Part shown: positions 5,700-6,506 of the stretch, one piece after another
Layout: each line of letters begins with the position of its first letter
Numbering within the stretch: the first letter of the stretch is position 1
Assembly: GCA_937890045.1 (NCBI GenBank)
Contig: CALBXV010000024.1
Span: 1 to 6,506 of the forward strand
DNA length: 6,506 bases
Direction of reading: 5' to 3'
Source of the DNA: an uncultured archaeon
Lineage (GTDB): Archaea > Thermoproteota > Nitrososphaeria > Nitrososphaerales > CALBXV01
The notes under the pieces: model-generated
Seen by the model: only the letters and a program-made list of their open reading frames with translations
Database searches by the model: none
What the model was told of the DNA's origin: nothing
Position numbers and translations under genes: made by a program

Positions 5700-6506
5700 A
5701 TGGGATGGCAAGATTGGTTAGGTATAAATCAATTGGATCAAAATTTTAATTATACCCCCCAGCAAGCACAGGCGTATAGATATGATACACAAGGATATGA
5801 TCCAACTATGGCACAATACAGCACTTCTGCAAATCAGAAGAACTTCATGGGTCAACTATCAGATCAAAGTAAATTTGGATTTAACAAGGCAAAACAATTT
5901 TTTGATCCAGGCAGTCAATATTATAAAGATCAAAGAGGGTTTTTGACTGAGGATTTAGGTGAATCAGTAAGTGCACTTACACGAGGACAGAACGCACAAC
6001 TAGCTCAAAGAGGAATGGGAGGTGGTGGGCTGGGATCTTTATTAGGGGCTTCTAACCAAAGTCGGGTAGGAGAGCAGGTCAGACAAGGAATGAGGGGTAT
6101 ACAGGCAACTGGCCTACAAGCTGGTGTTGGTGCATTAGGTGTTGCTGGTCAAGCAGCATCTGCAGGAGGACAAATGGCAACCGCAGATGCAAGTATGAAC
6201 TTACAGAAAAACTTAGCAAACCAATCAGCTAGTAATGCAGCCAGCCAATTTGGAGCTAACTGGGCCAATAAAGCAAACCAAGACTACTCAACTCAGCAAT
6301 ACGGTGCTGGTTTAGCTAATCAAAGTGCATATAACGCACAGCAACAGTACACTCTGGGGATGGATTACCAACAAGCTGTTGGTAATCGTGATCAACGAGC
6401 ATCATTTGCTAACTCAATGATAGGACTTTTCGGCGGTATGGGTGCAGATTGGTGGGGCCAATCGGTAGGGAATAAATTTGCAAAGGAGCAATACAAATAC
6501 GGAATC
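5700..6506 (+). CDS. Gln/Ala/Gly/Asn-rich virion protein, DNA-ejection-like (partial, 269 codons, no stop reached)
   Basis: The frame is open from ATG 5700 to the last base, so the C-terminus is missing. The 269 visible residues begin MGWQDWLGINQLDQ, contain 39 Gln by my count (about 14%), many Ala, Gly, Asn and Ser, and no Cys. The N-terminal 80 residues are aromatic and polar. Residues 86-135 look helical with an MGGGGLGSLLG glycine hinge (106-116). Residues 137-156 are a Gly/Ala segment (LQAGVGALGVAGQAASAGG). Residues 157-235 form a long Gln/Asn/Ala stretch likely to be helical. Residues 237-253 are hydrophobic (NSMIGLFGGMGADWWGQ). Such composition is characteristic of phage internal virion or ejection proteins (T7 gp14, P22 gp7/gp20 type), which leave the capsid and help DNA cross the envelope. 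Position after the nozzle and appendage genes fits this. No specific motif proves the family; a generic tail or scaffold-like protein remains possible. Confidence 0.65.
   Translation, partial: MGWQDWLGINQLDQNFNYTPQQAQAYRYDTQGYDPTMAQYSTSANQKNFMGQLSDQSKFGFNKAKQFFDPGSQYYKDQRGFLTEDLGESVSALTRGQNAQLAQRGMGGGGLGSLLGASNQSRVGEQVRQGMRGIQATGLQAGVGALGVAGQAASAGGQMATADASMNLQKNLANQSASNAASQFGANWANKANQDYSTQQYGAGLANQSAYNAQQQYTLGMDYQQAVGNRDQRASFANSMIGLFGGMGADWWGQSVGNKFAKEQYKYGI
6363..6387 (+). repeat. Perfect 11-bp inverted repeat with 3-nt loop inside the Gln-rich gene
   Basis: GATTACCAACA (6363-6373) and TGTTGGTAATC (6377-6387) are exact reverse complements separated by AGC, so the RNA could form a 25-nt hairpin. 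The region encodes DYQQAVGN in frame. What follows is CGTGATC, without a U-tract, so this is not an intrinsic terminator. Function is unknown. Confidence 0.75.

Noticed and set aside
4730..6506. Diversity-generating retroelement target
   Set aside because: There is no template repeat, no reverse transcriptase and no C-type lectin fold in view, and I saw no near-duplicate with adenine-specific differences.
1..6506. CRISPR array, tRNA genes, insertion sequences or attachment sites
   Set aside because: Almost every base is in three long coding frames plus a short upstream tail. I saw no regularly spaced repeats, cloverleaf patterns or transposase sequence.

Overview
The window is a gapless block of virion-structure genes from a tailed bacteriophage or prophage, all on the + strand. 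The organism call rests on protein content. ORF A has a phage nozzle/stabilisation-type C-terminal module, the next gene has a modular appendage layout ending in a bacterial Ig-like domain, and the third is a cysteine-free, Gln/Ala/Gly/Asn-rich protein resembling DNA-ejection (internal virion) proteins. The DNA is AT-rich, with many ATA and AGA codons and good Shine-Dalgarno sites, so the host is a bacterium. Which bacterium cannot be told. There are no integrase, replication, host-metabolism, tRNA or defence genes here. The style is that of uncultured environmental Caudoviricetes, probably short-tailed, but that is inference.

Layout. Bases 1-48 are the last 15 codons of an upstream gene; its TGA overlaps the next ATG as ATGA. 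Bases 45-4730 encode a 1561-residue protein. In order it has a small N-terminal beta domain, a propeller-like region with several D-x-x-x-KLLF blade-like repeats, a second portable beta module inserted near residues 283-350, a proline hinge near 955-960, an FN3-like segment ending in IRIYRA, the nozzle-like module and a closing beta segment ending IGTIFRRRG. Bases 4730-5677 (joined by TAATG) encode a 315-residue protein with helices, a GD-x-R/HGWIRSSG module and a C-terminal Big_5 Ig-like domain. After a 22-base gap holding a strong ribosome binding site, bases 5700-6506 encode the first 269 residues of a Gln-rich protein that runs off the window.

Working together. The one-base and four-base overlaps and the short gap indicate one late operon translated with coupling. 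The order 'nozzle, small appendage, Ala/Gln-rich ejection-like protein' parallels the tail-nozzle and internal-virion-protein region of T7-like phages. I infer that these products build the tail tip, a surface decoration or adaptor, and the DNA delivery apparatus. No promoter or terminator is visible inside the window.

I did not find a clearly new type of system. The most notable points are the large mosaic nozzle-like protein, the Ig-bearing neighbour, and a perfect 11-bp inverted repeat with a 3-nt loop inside the third gene.
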